Of a stretch of 64,000 nucleotides of DNA, positions 42,209-51,745 are shown piece after piece. The notes beneath the pieces are model-generated. The model was not told the DNA's origin. It saw only the letters and a program-made list of their open reading frames with translations, and searched no databases. The position numbers were made by a program, and so were the translations under genes. Numbering within the stretch: position 1 is the first letter of the stretch; each line of letters begins with the position of its first letter. Origin of the DNA: Gilvimarinus algae (lineage in GTDB: Bacteria; Pseudomonadota; Gammaproteobacteria; Pseudomonadales; Cellvibrionaceae); NCBI RefSeq assembly GCF_030518215.1, contig NZ_JAULRT010000060.1, positions 1-64,000 on the forward strand, written 5' to 3'.

Positions 42209-42612
42209 TGCGAGAACAAATCCAGTCACTGACCCTGCAGCGAACCGACGAGCTGGATGGCCTAATGCATCAACTGCGTACTTTGGCAGCGCGGGATAAG
42301 TTGCCTGAGCCACTCATTACCGACATTATGGTCATCGCGGATGAAATCCTCAGTAACTTGCTCAAGTATGGCGGCGGCGACCGGCTCGAGCTGAATTTGT
42401 ACCGACGCCCCGGCGATATTGAACTGCTGTGCATCGACAATGGCACAGCGTTTAACCCTCTGCTGGCAGACAGGCCAGACCTGGATTTACCTATTGAGAA
42501 GCGCGAGATAGGCGGCCTTGGTCTTGAGCTAGTGCTCGCGATGACGGACACGCAAGATTATCGCCGCGAAGCGAATCAGAATTTTTTAACACTTACATTA
42601 CCCTTGCCTTAG
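42208..42612 (+). CDS. RsbW-like serine-protein kinase (HATPase_c_2)
   Basis: 134 residues, starting at the ATG that overlaps the phosphatase stop by one base. Single GHKL fold: N-box IADEILSNLLKYGG, G1 box LLCIDNGTAFNP and G2 box GGLGLELVLAMTD. Anti-sigma-type kinases of this kind phosphorylate and thereby inactivate a STAS antagonist while binding their regulatory target. The target is not visible here, since no sigma-factor gene is adjacent. Confidence 0.9.
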   Translation: MREQIQSLTLQRTDELDGLMHQLRTLAARDKLPEPLITDIMVIADEILSNLLKYGGGDRLELNLYRRPGDIELLCIDNGTAFNPLLADRPDLDLPIEKREIGGLGLELVLAMTDTQDYRREANQNFLTLTLPLP

Positions 42613-42630
42613 CAGAGTTGGGAGAACCTC

Positions 42631-42987
42631 ATGAGTCTTGACGTTACTGTGCTGGAACAAACGGATACTTGCTTGCGGCTATCGCTACAGGGCTCGCTCG
42701 ACAGCGACACCTATCCACTTCTGGAAAATCGTTTGGATGAGCTGATGACTGAGCGGATTCAACTGGTGGCGTTTGATCTGCAGGCGCTCGATTTCATCAG
42801 TTCGGCCGGCCTTAGGGTGTTTTTCGCCACGGTGAAAAAGATGAAGGCTCGCGGTGGTCGCGTAGCGGTGTCGCACATGCAGCCGGGTGTGAGAAAAGTC
42901 TTTGATATTGTTAAAGCCTTGCCCGATTTGAGCGTCTTTGCCAGTGTTGAAGAGATGGATGAATATCTCGCTAGTTTTCAAAAATAA
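42631..42987 (+). CDS. STAS-domain anti-sigma-factor antagonist
   Basis: 118 residues. STAS fold with the phosphorylation loop DFISSAGLRVFF, where the first Ser is the expected kinase site. The 18-bp gap to the kinase gene holds a GGGAG ribosome site. It completes the phosphatase/kinase/antagonist trio: the phosphatase would free the antagonist to release the kinase's partner. The final output (sigma factor, c-di-GMP enzyme or other) is unknown. Confidence 0.92.
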   Translation: MSLDVTVLEQTDTCLRLSLQGSLDSDTYPLLENRLDELMTERIQLVAFDLQALDFISSAGLRVFFATVKKMKARGGRVAVSHMQPGVRKVFDIVKALPDLSVFASVEEMDEYLASFQK

Positions 42988-43021
42988 CATACGCTGTATT
43001 GTTTTGTTACAGGGAGGCATT

Positions 43022-43825
43022 ATGACCACAGTTTTTAAGACCAGAACATTTTTGACAAGCGCATTTACGATCGGGCTATTGAGGTTGTGGGCGCTAAGCG
43101 CATTTATTGGATTATCGTTTGGTGTGCAGGCACAAGTTTATCCATCGTCCCAGCCCCCGGGGATCAGTGTTACCGGTGAGGCCGAGATTCAGGTAATGCC
43201 CGATGAGGTGATCATCACCTTGGGGGTGGAGTCAAAATCGGCTCAGCTGCAAAACGCGAAAAGCGAAAACGACCAGCGAGTCAACGCCGTTATCGCTGCA
43301 CTGAAAAAGACAGGCGTTAAAGAAAGCGCAATTCAAACGGATTTTTTCAGCGTCAATCCCGAGTACAGAAGCGCTGATACCACCCAGCCTGAAAGCTACA
43401 CCGTAAGAAAGCGGATGATGGTGACCTTAAGCGATATTGATGCGTTTGAAAGAGTGATCAGTGGTGCGCTCAGTGCTGGAGCCAATGTGATTCAGGGCAT
43501 TGACTTTCGCACCAGTGCCCTGCGCGAGCACCGGGACAAAGCGCGCTCGCTCGCATTGAAGGCCGCGCAGGAAAAAGCCAGCGCTATGGCTGTTGAGCTC
43601 GGGCAAACCATTGGCCGGCCGCTGCAGATTATTGAGCAGCGCGGTGGTTATTGGTCTTACTACTCCGGCGGTTGGTGGGGTGGGCACAACTACGGCGGCA
43701 TGTCGCAAAATGTGATGCAATCGGCTGGCGGAAGTGCCGAGGGAGCGGGCACTCTGGCGCCGGGGAAAATCAAAATTTCCGCGTCTGTCTCCGCCACCTT
43801 TGAGCTGTTGCAAAGCGGCAATTAG
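43022..43825 (+). CDS. SIMPL-domain (DUF541) exported protein
   Basis: 267 residues from ATG 43022 (GGGAGG site). Signal peptide (~1-38), then the SIMPL domain (GISVTGEAEIQVMPDEVIITLGVES, and YTVRKRMMVTLSDIDAFE), with a Tyr/Gly/Trp-rich segment near 205-222 (GGYWSYYSGGWWGG). It ends KISASVSATFELL. Periplasmic, possibly oligomeric (BP26-like); function unclear. The gap from the STAS gene is small, so readthrough is possible. Confidence 0.88.
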   Translation: MTTVFKTRTFLTSAFTIGLLRLWALSAFIGLSFGVQAQVYPSSQPPGISVTGEAEIQVMPDEVIITLGVESKSAQLQNAKSENDQRVNAVIAALKKTGVKESAIQTDFFSVNPEYRSADTTQPESYTVRKRMMVTLSDIDAFERVISGALSAGANVIQGIDFRTSALREHRDKARSLALKAAQEKASAMAVELGQTIGRPLQIIEQRGGYWSYYSGGWWGGHNYGGMSQNVMQSAGGSAEGAGTLAPGKIKISASVSATFELLQSGN

Positions 43826-43870
43826 TGTTAACAGGCCCTAGAGAGTGTAACCCCCCGCGAGGGCCGAGTG

Positions 43871-45379
43871 TTAGTCGCCCTGGTCTTCAACCCTGAGCGT
43901 AAAGCCGGCCGCCAACACAAAACACACACCGCCGAGCACCAGGGCGTAGATGCTGTTACCGTCGAAAAGTTTGCCGACGATCAGCCCCAGTACACTGGCT
44001 GCGAGGATTTGCGGAATCACAATAAAGAAATTAAAGATACCCATGTACACGCCCATTTTGTGGCCGGGCAGGGCGCAGGAGAGCATGGCGTAGGGCATGG
44101 AAATAATCGAGGCCCAGGCAAAGCCGACACCGGCCATGGAGGCGAGCAGCCATACCGGGTCACGCACCAGCACGAACGAGATAAACCCCCCCGCGCCCAG
44201 CAGCAGGTTGATGCTGTGGGTGAGCTTGCGCCCGAGCCGGCGTGCCATGATGGGTATGGCAAAGGCCGCGAGCATGGCGTACCCGTTGTAAGAGCCTTGC
44301 AGCACGCCCGCCCAGTCTGCGCCCTGATTGTATTGGGCTGAACTGGCATCCAGAGCGCCATAGTGATGACCGGCTACGGCCGGCGTGATGTAGATCCACA
44401 TGGCAAAAAGGGCAAACCAGGAGAAAAACTGCACCACCGCCAACTGCACCATGGTGCGCGGCATGTGAAAAAGATCATGAGTAATCTGGTAAATGCCGTG
44501 TTCGGTGGCACCGCGCTTTTGCAAAAAGCCAGCAATCAATTGCAGCAGGGCAAAGCCCCCGAGACTGCCGGCCAGTATGTAGAGCTCGGCCTCGAGTGAA
44601 AAGAGAAAAATAATCGCCGCAGTCAAGACCGCGCCGCCCAGCCAGGCGACGCCGCTTTTGTGGTAATAGCCGGCGGGTTTGAGGGTAGCAGTTTCATGAG
44701 TGTCCACTTGTCCCTCGGCAGCATTAAAGGCCGCCAGTTCCTCGGGGGAGTATTCGCGGGTAGTAAAAATCGTCCAGCCCATGGCCAGCAACAAGACGAT
44801 CCCCCCGAGGCTAAAAGACCAAATGACCGAGTCGGGCACCACACCCGGCGCTGCGGTGTTGCTGATACCTGCCCAGTTGGTCATGAGCCAGGGCAGGCAC
44901 GAGGCGATCACTGAGCCCACACCGATAAAAAACGCCTGCATAACAAACCCCAGCGTGCGCTGGCGCTGGGGGAGCATGTCGCCGACAAAAGCGCGGAAGG
45001 GCTCCATGGAAATGTTAATCGAGGCATCCATGATCCAGAGCATGCCGGCGGCGATCCACAAGCTCGGTGAGTGGGGCATAAACAACAGCGCCGCGCTGGT
45101 GGCCAGGGCGCCCACCAGAAAGTAGGGCCGGCGGCGGCCAAAGCGGTTCCAGGTTTTATCGCTGAAATAACCGACGATGGGCTGCACCAGCAGCCCGGTG
45201 AGCGGCGCCGCGACCCAGAGAATCGGCAGCTCATCAATGGCCGCGCCCAGGGTTTGGAAAATCCGGCTGACGTTGGCGTTTTGCAGGGCAAAACCGAACT
45301 GAATACCGATAAACCCGAAGCACATGTTCCAGATTTGCCAGAAACTGAGCTCGGGGCGCTGCTTGATGGTGTGTGTCAT
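43871..45379 (-). CDS. MFS sugar transporter, SLC45/maltose type
   Basis: 502 residues, twelve membrane segments. The SLC45-like signatures are the loop 2-3 motif NRFGRRRPYFLVGA and a matching C-terminal copy ARRLGRKLTHS. N-terminal WNMCFGFIGIQFGFALQNANVSRIFQ is typical of maltose transporters of Xanthomonas, Caulobacter and Cellvibrio relatives. Inner membrane; imports maltose or maltooligosaccharides into the cytoplasm. Downstream of the GH15 gene in the same direction (gap 38 bp), part of the maltodextrin locus. Confidence 0.88.
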   Translation of the reverse strand: MTHTIKQRPELSFWQIWNMCFGFIGIQFGFALQNANVSRIFQTLGAAIDELPILWVAAPLTGLLVQPIVGYFSDKTWNRFGRRRPYFLVGALATSAALLFMPHSPSLWIAAGMLWIMDASINISMEPFRAFVGDMLPQRQRTLGFVMQAFFIGVGSVIASCLPWLMTNWAGISNTAAPGVVPDSVIWSFSLGGIVLLLAMGWTIFTTREYSPEELAAFNAAEGQVDTHETATLKPAGYYHKSGVAWLGGAVLTAAIIFLFSLEAELYILAGSLGGFALLQLIAGFLQKRGATEHGIYQITHDLFHMPRTMVQLAVVQFFSWFALFAMWIYITPAVAGHHYGALDASSAQYNQGADWAGVLQGSYNGYAMLAAFAIPIMARRLGRKLTHSINLLLGAGGFISFVLVRDPVWLLASMAGVGFAWASIISMPYAMLSCALPGHKMGVYMGIFNFFIVIPQILAASVLGLIVGKLFDGNSIYALVLGGVCFVLAAGFTLRVEDQGD

Positions 45380-45416
45380 GCGTTGCTCTTTTTGTTATTG
45401 CTGTTGACCGTGACGT

Positions 45417-47813
45417 TCAGTCCCGGTAGCGCTCGCCCACTGGTGGGTAGTAATCCCAGACGGCGCCGTCGTGTACCGAACGCAGCAGCTTAATGTACTC
45501 GGCGTGGGTCCAAGCCAGGGGCGTGGCCGAGTTGGTGCCCTCACCCGGCGCATAGCCGTAGGTCTGATTACTGCCGACGCCGTCCCACACCTGCTCGGGG
45601 AGCATCAGCCCCTCGTTAGCAAAGTACTCCATGGCCGCCACATAGCGGGCTATGAGCAGCGCCCGGTCGAGAGTACCCTCGGTGTTGGCTCGGGCCAGCT
45701 CGTAGTGGCCGCGTTCGCCGGTCAAAAAGGGCCAGACCCGGCCGCGCTGGTCGCCGTGCATTGTGCCACCTTTGCCATAGCCGCTGCCATCGCCGGTGCG
45801 CTCGCCATAGCCATCGCCACCGTAGCGACGCCAGCCAGCAAAAGTTTGTCCGTCCCGAGTAAATTCATATTTTACCCGTAGGTAATCGGGTACATCGATG
45901 TTGTCCACTTCGGCGAGTGAGGCTCTTACGCTGTCTGCCGCGGCCGATTGCACACCGTAGCGGACCAGTTCGAGAAAGCCCGGGTCGACGATTTCGCTCT
46001 CATTGAGTGCGCCCTGGCCGTTGCGCTCGATCAGGCGGCCCTGATCGTTCGGGTTGTCGTTGCGATTGACCCGCAGGTAGTAGCGGCCGTCCCCGGGGAA
46101 TACCCCTTGGGTGGTGAAAGTGCGCGATTCGAGCTGTGCCCGGTATTTATCGGCTTTTGCGCGATAGTGCTGTGCGCTGTCACTGTCTTGCGAGTGTTCG
46201 GCAATCTCGGCCGCCGTGATCAGGCCGGCAATAACGGCAGCGGTGGTAGAGGGGGAGTGACCCTCTTGCTCTTCCCAGCGCTCCTGCTGCGTGTAGGGCG
46301 GGTGAATCTCGGTATTGTTCCAGCCGAGCTCGAAGGCGCCGCCGTCGGCGAGAAAATCCGCCGCCGGGCGCAACATATTTTGGTACCACTGACGTATTTC
46401 ATCATCGCTTAACACGCCCTGCTGCCAGAGCTGCCAGCCGAGCATGATCGGCATGGCCGTTTGGTCCAGTTGCACCGAGTACCATTCAAGGGTGCCGTCG
46501 ACGTGGGTTTTTTGCAAAAACCAACCGGGCGTGCCGCTAAAGCCGGGGGTCTGTTCGCCGACCTGAACCTTTTGCAAGTAGCGAAAGGCCACCAGCGGTG
46601 TTTCGCTATCGCCCATGGCGAGAAAGGCCATGGCCACCTGGTAGAAATCCCGTGGCCAGACTGCCTTGTAACCGGTGGAAGACTCGGTGGCAGGGACTAT
46701 GTCGCCCCAGGGGTTGGACAGCGAGGCAATCAGCGCGCCGGCGTGGGTTTTGTCTTCTTGTGCCTTGAGCACCAGTGCACTTGTGTAGCTAAGGGCACCG
46801 CCGTCGGCGGCCGTTTCGGCAAGATCCGGCAGGGCCTCAAGGCTTGCCAGATAATCCTCCCAGCCCAGATGTTCGCCCTCGCCGTTGTAGTGCGCCAGTA
46901 CCTCGGCAAAACCGCGGTTGAGACTGGTAGCCGCCTCGGCTCGGGCGGCCTCCGGGCTTTTGCCGAACCCGAGGGCAAAATCCCACTGGGCGCTTTCATT
47001 GGACAGGGTTGGCAGGCTGAGCGTCAGGCTGACATTGCCCGTTTGCTCGCCGGTGGTTTGAAACTGCCAATCCTGGGTGCCGTCCGCCAAGTCGGCAAGC
47101 AGGTCGGAACGGCCGACAAAGCCGACCGAGCCGGCCACACTCGCGCTGCTGATCAGGGCGAGGCTGGTGCCGCCTTCGCGGCTGTAAGCTGTTTGGCCAT
47201 CGATCCAGGCACTGTCGCGGGTGCCGGTATTGGCCATATGGGGGTTCACCACGAGATGGGGCGTGATGTCTTTGCCGTGGGCGGTGAAGATCACCCGCTG
47301 CAATAGGGTCTGCTGATCCGGGTCAGTGAGCAGATGCTTTTCAATGGTGTAGCGACCCTCGCGATCGGTATTGGTGATTTTGTAGGCGAGGGACAGGGGC
47401 CGGCCCGCGGCATCGGTGTGCAGATACTCGATGCGGCTGTTGGTGTCGCGCGCTTCGGTATCGACAAAGTCCGGCCCTTCAATCACAAACTGCATGTCTT
47501 TGATTTGCGCTTCGTGAATCAGGCCGTACATGGTTTCGGTGACCACGCCCTCGGCAACGGAAAACCATACCTTGGAGACAGCGCCAGTGGCGGCGTCGTC
47601 GCTGTAGTGACCCTCGACGTACTGCTCGTAACTGGTGCCGATACCGGTTTTACCGGAGTAGGCCCAGGTGGGCGTCGCGCCGGGAGCGCCCGGGGCGATT
47701 GGCCGCTGAGCACTGGCTTGAACGGGTTGATCTTGTTCCTGCTGTTGCTGGCAGGCAGACAGGCTGAGTGTGCAAAGGCAGGCGAAAACGCTCGCCGGCA
47801 GTCGAATATTCAT
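45417..47813 (-). CDS. GH15 glucoamylase/glucodextranase, lipoprotein
   Basis: 798 residues. Lipobox LSLSAC at residue ~21, so anchored to a membrane facing the periplasm or surface. Residues ~50-330 form the glucodextranase N-terminal beta domain; ~340-790 form the GH15 (alpha/alpha)6 barrel. Active-site features: KAVWPRDFYQVA, the general-acid Glu in ERWEEQEGHSPST, and the base Glu in TPLAWTHAEYIKLL. It releases glucose from the non-reducing end of maltodextrins. First gene of the minus-strand unit with the transporter, divergent from the GH13 alpha-glucosidase across two operator-like palindromes. Confidence 0.9.
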   Translation of the reverse strand: MNIRLPASVFACLCTLSLSACQQQQEQDQPVQASAQRPIAPGAPGATPTWAYSGKTGIGTSYEQYVEGHYSDDAATGAVSKVWFSVAEGVVTETMYGLIHEAQIKDMQFVIEGPDFVDTEARDTNSRIEYLHTDAAGRPLSLAYKITNTDREGRYTIEKHLLTDPDQQTLLQRVIFTAHGKDITPHLVVNPHMANTGTRDSAWIDGQTAYSREGGTSLALISSASVAGSVGFVGRSDLLADLADGTQDWQFQTTGEQTGNVSLTLSLPTLSNESAQWDFALGFGKSPEAARAEAATSLNRGFAEVLAHYNGEGEHLGWEDYLASLEALPDLAETAADGGALSYTSALVLKAQEDKTHAGALIASLSNPWGDIVPATESSTGYKAVWPRDFYQVAMAFLAMGDSETPLVAFRYLQKVQVGEQTPGFSGTPGWFLQKTHVDGTLEWYSVQLDQTAMPIMLGWQLWQQGVLSDDEIRQWYQNMLRPAADFLADGGAFELGWNNTEIHPPYTQQERWEEQEGHSPSTTAAVIAGLITAAEIAEHSQDSDSAQHYRAKADKYRAQLESRTFTTQGVFPGDGRYYLRVNRNDNPNDQGRLIERNGQGALNESEIVDPGFLELVRYGVQSAAADSVRASLAEVDNIDVPDYLRVKYEFTRDGQTFAGWRRYGGDGYGERTGDGSGYGKGGTMHGDQRGRVWPFLTGERGHYELARANTEGTLDRALLIARYVAAMEYFANEGLMLPEQVWDGVGSNQTYGYAPGEGTNSATPLAWTHAEYIKLLRSVHDGAVWDYYPPVGERYRD

Positions 47814-47890
47814 GGTTATTCTTCTCGCGTTACTGTGCAGGCAAAATGTCAGTCGTCGTCACAATAATAGACCCCCTGGGGGCCGGCAAC

Positions 47891-47936
47891 TGATTACATA
47901 CGTATTCAATGGCGCCGGCTCATGCATACGTATGCA
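47891..47936. promoter_or_regulatory. Two ATACGTAT-centred operator-like palindromes (divergent GH15/GH13 region)
   Basis: Cores at 47898-47905 and 47926-47933, 28 bp centre to centre. The second is a perfect 14-bp palindrome TGCATACGTATGCA. CG-centred sites of this kind are typical of LacI-family regulators. They lie between the divergent GH15 and GH13 genes. Confidence 0.7.
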
Positions 47937-48046
47937 GTCTATTGCGTGGTCTTACACCGCTGCACTAACCTTTCGGTCATATAAACATTGTGACAATAAC
48001 AAGCTCGCTCGTGTGCCGTCCGGCCGCGATTGATCGAGGAATTTCT

Positions 48047-49660
48047 ATGCAGCAGCAACCCTGGTGGCGCGGCGCCATTATTTATCAGGTTTATCCCCGC
48101 TCTTTGATGGACAGCAACGGCGATGGCATCGGTGATATTCCCGGCATCATCGACAAGCTTGACTATATTGGCAGTCTGGGAGTGGACGCTATTTGGGTGT
48201 CGCCATTTTTTCGTTCGCCGATGAAAGATTTTGGCTACGACATCAGTGACTATCGCGATGTGGACCCCTTGTTTGGCACACTGGATGACATCGACCGCTT
48301 GATCGCCGGTGCTCATGAACGCGGGCTTAAGATCATCATTGATCAGGTGCTCAGTCACACCTCGGATCAGCACGCCTGGTTTCAGCAAAGCCGCAGCAGC
48401 CGTGATAATGAAAAATCGGACTGGTACGTGTGGGCCGATCCCAAGGACGATGGTACCGCGCCGAATAACTGGCTCGCCATTTTTGGCGGCAGTGCCTGGG
48501 AGTGGGAGCCGCGTCGGGGCCAGTACTATCTGCACAATTTTCTGAAAAGCCAACCGGACTTGAATTACCACAACGCCGCAGTGCAGCAGCAAATGTTGGA
48601 CGAGGTTGAATTCTGGCTTAAGCGCGGCGTGGATGGCCTGCGTCTGGATGCGATAAATTTTTGCTTTCACGATAAGCAGCTGCGCTCCAATCCGGCCAAG
48701 CCCGTTAGCGAACGCAAGGGGCGCGGCTTCAGTGAGGACAACCCCTACGCCTTTCAGCGTCACCTGTACGACAACACCCAGCCGGAAAATCTCGGCTTTC
48801 TGAAACGCTTGCGCGCGTTGCTAGATCGCTACCAGGGCACTGTGAGCCTCGGGGAAATTTCCTCTGAAGATTCATTGAAAACCATGGCCGAGTACACCCA
48901 GGGCCAAGAGCGCCTGCACATGGCTTACAGCTTTGAACTGCTGACAGAGGACTTTTCGGCCGACTATGTCAAGCGTACGGTGCAGACCTTGGAAAACGGC
49001 ATTGGTGAAGGCTGGCCCTGCTGGGCGGTGGGCAATCACGATGTGGCCCGGGTGTTGAGCCGCTGGGGGGGTGAGCATGCCTGCGAGGAGCTGGCCAAAA
49101 TGCTCAATGCCATGCTTTTTTCGCTGCGCGGCAGCGTCTGCTCTTATCAAGGCGAAGAGCTGGGGCTTACCGAGGTGGACCTGCCTCTGGAACAGCTGCA
49201 GGACCCATACGGTATTGCCTTCTGGCCCATGTTTAAGGGGCGCGATGGTTGCCGCACGCCTATGCCCTGGACCTCTGAGCCCGGTGGCGGCTTTTCTGCA
49301 GCCGCCCACTCCTGGTTGCCCGTCGCTTGCGAGCACAGACGACGCAGTGTTGCCGAGCAAGAGATCCACTCAGACTCGACGCTCAATGCCTATCGTCAGT
49401 TTGTGCGCTGGCGCAAAGATCAGCGTGCGCTGCGCTACGGCGAGATTGAATTTCTTGAGCTGCACAAGCAAGCCCTGAGCTTTTTTCGGTGCGATGGCGA
49501 ACAGAGCCTGCTGTGCTGTTTTAACTTCAGCAGTGAGACTTTACAGCTGAGTTTGCCGGAGGGCGGTTGGACACAGGCCACAGGCCATGGATTTGTCAGT
49601 GAATGCAGTGATCGCACGGTGATTTTGCCGAGATACGGTGCTGCCTTTTTTAATGCCTGA
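48047..49660 (+). CDS. GH13 alpha-glucosidase (cytoplasmic)
   Basis: 537 residues from ATG 48047 (CGAGGA site); the longer frame is rejected. No signal peptide. GH13 conserved regions: VDAIWVSPFFRSPMKDFGYDISDY, the nucleophile Asp in GVDGLRLDAINF, the acid Glu in VSLGEISSED, and the stabilising Asp in VGNHDVARV. It resembles the GH13_23 alpha-glucosidases of Xanthomonas. Hydrolyses maltose and short maltooligosaccharides after import. Followed 28 bp later by an exported GH13 enzyme. Confidence 0.9.
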   Translation: MQQQPWWRGAIIYQVYPRSLMDSNGDGIGDIPGIIDKLDYIGSLGVDAIWVSPFFRSPMKDFGYDISDYRDVDPLFGTLDDIDRLIAGAHERGLKIIIDQVLSHTSDQHAWFQQSRSSRDNEKSDWYVWADPKDDGTAPNNWLAIFGGSAWEWEPRRGQYYLHNFLKSQPDLNYHNAAVQQQMLDEVEFWLKRGVDGLRLDAINFCFHDKQLRSNPAKPVSERKGRGFSEDNPYAFQRHLYDNTQPENLGFLKRLRALLDRYQGTVSLGEISSEDSLKTMAEYTQGQERLHMAYSFELLTEDFSADYVKRTVQTLENGIGEGWPCWAVGNHDVARVLSRWGGEHACEELAKMLNAMLFSLRGSVCSYQGEELGLTEVDLPLEQLQDPYGIAFWPMFKGRDGCRTPMPWTSEPGGGFSAAAHSWLPVACEHRRRSVAEQEIHSDSTLNAYRQFVRWRKDQRALRYGEIEFLELHKQALSFFRCDGEQSLLCCFNFSSETLQLSLPEGGWTQATGHGFVSECSDRTVILPRYGAAFFNA

Positions 49661-49688
49661 ATGTGAACGATTGAAAGAGGCGGTCATC

Positions 49689-51548
49689 ATGGCGATACGC
49701 GCGCGTGTTCTGATTTTTCTGGGTCTCTGGTTGCTTACTTCCGGTGTGTTCGCCGCTCCGGATCTTCGGGTTGAGCCGCCCAATTGGTGGGTGGGCATGG
49801 TATCGCCCAATCTACAGTTGATGGTGCATGGCGAGGAAATTGGTCAGAGCACGCAAGTACTGGTCAACAGCGATGATGTCCGCGTCGCCGAGGTTCATCG
49901 GGCCGAGAGTGACAACTATCTGTTTGTGGATCTGGAGTTGCAAGCTAAAGCGGCGCCTCAGACCGTTGAGCTGCAGTTTCAAAAAAATGGCAAAACCCTG
50001 GCGCGTCACTCCTATGAATTGAAAGAGCGGGCTCAAGGATCACCAAGCCGACAGGGCTTTTCTCCCGCGGATGTGATCTACCTGATTACCCCCGATCGGT
50101 TCGCCAACGCTGATTCGGGTAACGACCAAATCGATGGCCTGAGTGAAGGGCTCAATCGCAGTGAGCCCGGTGGTCGTCACGGCGGCGATATCGCCGGGGT
50201 GATAGAGCACCTCGATTACCTTGAGTCGATGGGCTTTACCCAGCTGTGGCTTAACCCCGTATTGGAAAACGCACAGCCCGACTACTCCTATCACGGCTAC
50301 GCGACCACGGATTTTTATGCAGTGGATGCGCGCATGGGCAGTAATCAACTTTACCGGGAGCTGTCCCTCGATGCGCAGGCTCGCGGTATCGGCCTGATTA
50401 AGGATGTGATTTTAAACCATTGTGGCTCGGGCCACTGGTGGATGGACGACTTACCCTTTGCCGACTGGATTAATTTCTCCGGAACCTTTTCCCCGACGTC
50501 ACACCGGCGCGAAACATTGCGCGACCCACACGTCGCCGCCGTGGATCAAAAAGCGTTTAGTGACGGCTGGTTTGTGCCCACTATGCCCGATCTTAATCAG
50601 CGCAATCCGTTTATGGCCGAGTATTTAGTTCAGAATACCGTGTGGTGGATTGAGTTTGCCGGCCTGTCCGGCGTGCGTGTGGATACCTATTCCTACCCCG
50701 ATAAAACCTTTCTCAATAAGTGGAGCCAACGGGTGATGCTGGAGTACCCCAATTTCAATATCGTTGGCGAGGAATGGTCGGAAAATCCGGCGGTGGTCGC
50801 CTATTGGCAGGCGGGGAAAAACAATGCTGATGGTTACCGCTCTTTCACACCGAGCATGATGGATTTTCCCTGGCAAAAAGCCATGGTTGAGGCACTGAAC
50901 AACCCCGAGGCTTGGGGTTCGGGGTTGGTGCAATTGTACGAAGCCCTGAGCAATGACTTTCTCTATCCCGATCCCTATCAGTTGGTGATTTTTCCGGACA
51001 ATCACGACATGAGCAGGATTTACACCCAGCTCGATGAACAGGATGCGCACTGGCAGATGGCCATGGTGCTGACATTAACCATGCGCGGTATCCCGCAAAT
51101 GTATTATGGCACCGAGATTTTAATGACCAACCCGGGTACGGACGACCACGGTGTGATCCGTACGGACTTTCCCGGCGGTTGGCAGGGCGATGACGTCAAC
51201 GCGTTTACCGGTGCGGGTTTGTCAAAAAAAGCGAAAGGCGCACAGCGCTTTTTGCGCCAGTTACTGCAGTGGCGCAAAGGCAACGAAGCCATTCATCACG
51301 GAAAATTGATGCACTATGTGCCACGCGACGGCGTCTATGTGTATTTTCGCTATCTGGACCGCTCGGCGGTAATGGTTGTGATTAACCACAGCGATGAGGC
51401 GCGTTCCCTGGAGCCGGCTATTTTCTCTGAGAGAACCGCAGGCTTTGAGGTCGCGAAAAATGTGTTGACCGGTGTTTCAGTGACCTTGTCCGAGGCGCTT
51501 TCACCCATGGGTAAAAGTGTTGCTGTCTATGAATTGCAACCTGAATAG
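49689..51548 (+). CDS. Exported GH13 cyclomaltodextrinase/neopullulanase-like enzyme
   Basis: 619 residues from ATG 49689 (AAAGAGGCGG site). Signal peptide (~1-23, ending GVFA), an N-terminal Ig-like domain of cyclomaltodextrinase type (~25-120), the GH13 barrel with nucleophile Asp in GVRVDTYSYPD, acid Glu in NIVGEEWSENP and Asp in FPDNHDMSR, and a C-terminal beta domain (~540-619). Periplasmic processing of maltodextrin or cyclodextrin. The catalytic trio is complete. Confidence 0.9.
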   Translation: MAIRARVLIFLGLWLLTSGVFAAPDLRVEPPNWWVGMVSPNLQLMVHGEEIGQSTQVLVNSDDVRVAEVHRAESDNYLFVDLELQAKAAPQTVELQFQKNGKTLARHSYELKERAQGSPSRQGFSPADVIYLITPDRFANADSGNDQIDGLSEGLNRSEPGGRHGGDIAGVIEHLDYLESMGFTQLWLNPVLENAQPDYSYHGYATTDFYAVDARMGSNQLYRELSLDAQARGIGLIKDVILNHCGSGHWWMDDLPFADWINFSGTFSPTSHRRETLRDPHVAAVDQKAFSDGWFVPTMPDLNQRNPFMAEYLVQNTVWWIEFAGLSGVRVDTYSYPDKTFLNKWSQRVMLEYPNFNIVGEEWSENPAVVAYWQAGKNNADGYRSFTPSMMDFPWQKAMVEALNNPEAWGSGLVQLYEALSNDFLYPDPYQLVIFPDNHDMSRIYTQLDEQDAHWQMAMVLTLTMRGIPQMYYGTEILMTNPGTDDHGVIRTDFPGGWQGDDVNAFTGAGLSKKAKGAQRFLRQLLQWRKGNEAIHHGKLMHYVPRDGVYVYFRYLDRSAVMVVINHSDEARSLEPAIFSERTAGFEVAKNVLTGVSVTLSEALSPMGKSVAVYELQPE

Positions 51549-51560
51549 AGGCCGTTTCGT

Positions 51561-51616
51561 GCAATGAATACGTATGTAACCGCCGGTGCATAACCCATTG
51601 AATACGTATGCATTGT
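51561..51616. promoter_or_regulatory. Two ATACGTAT-centred operator-like palindromes upstream of the TonB receptor
   Basis: Cores at 51568-51575 (TGAATACGTATGTA) and 51602-51609 (TGAATACGTATGCA), 34 bp centre to centre, 130-180 bp before the receptor start codon. Confidence 0.7.
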
Positions 51617-51745
51617 ATTGTTCACCCAAGGGGCCACAACTAGTATTACAGACAGATGATGTTGGGTTAATTACATAAGACAACCGGCATATGTCACATC
51701 GTTTCCGACAAGAATAATTTAATATCCTGGCGAGAGGATTCCTTC

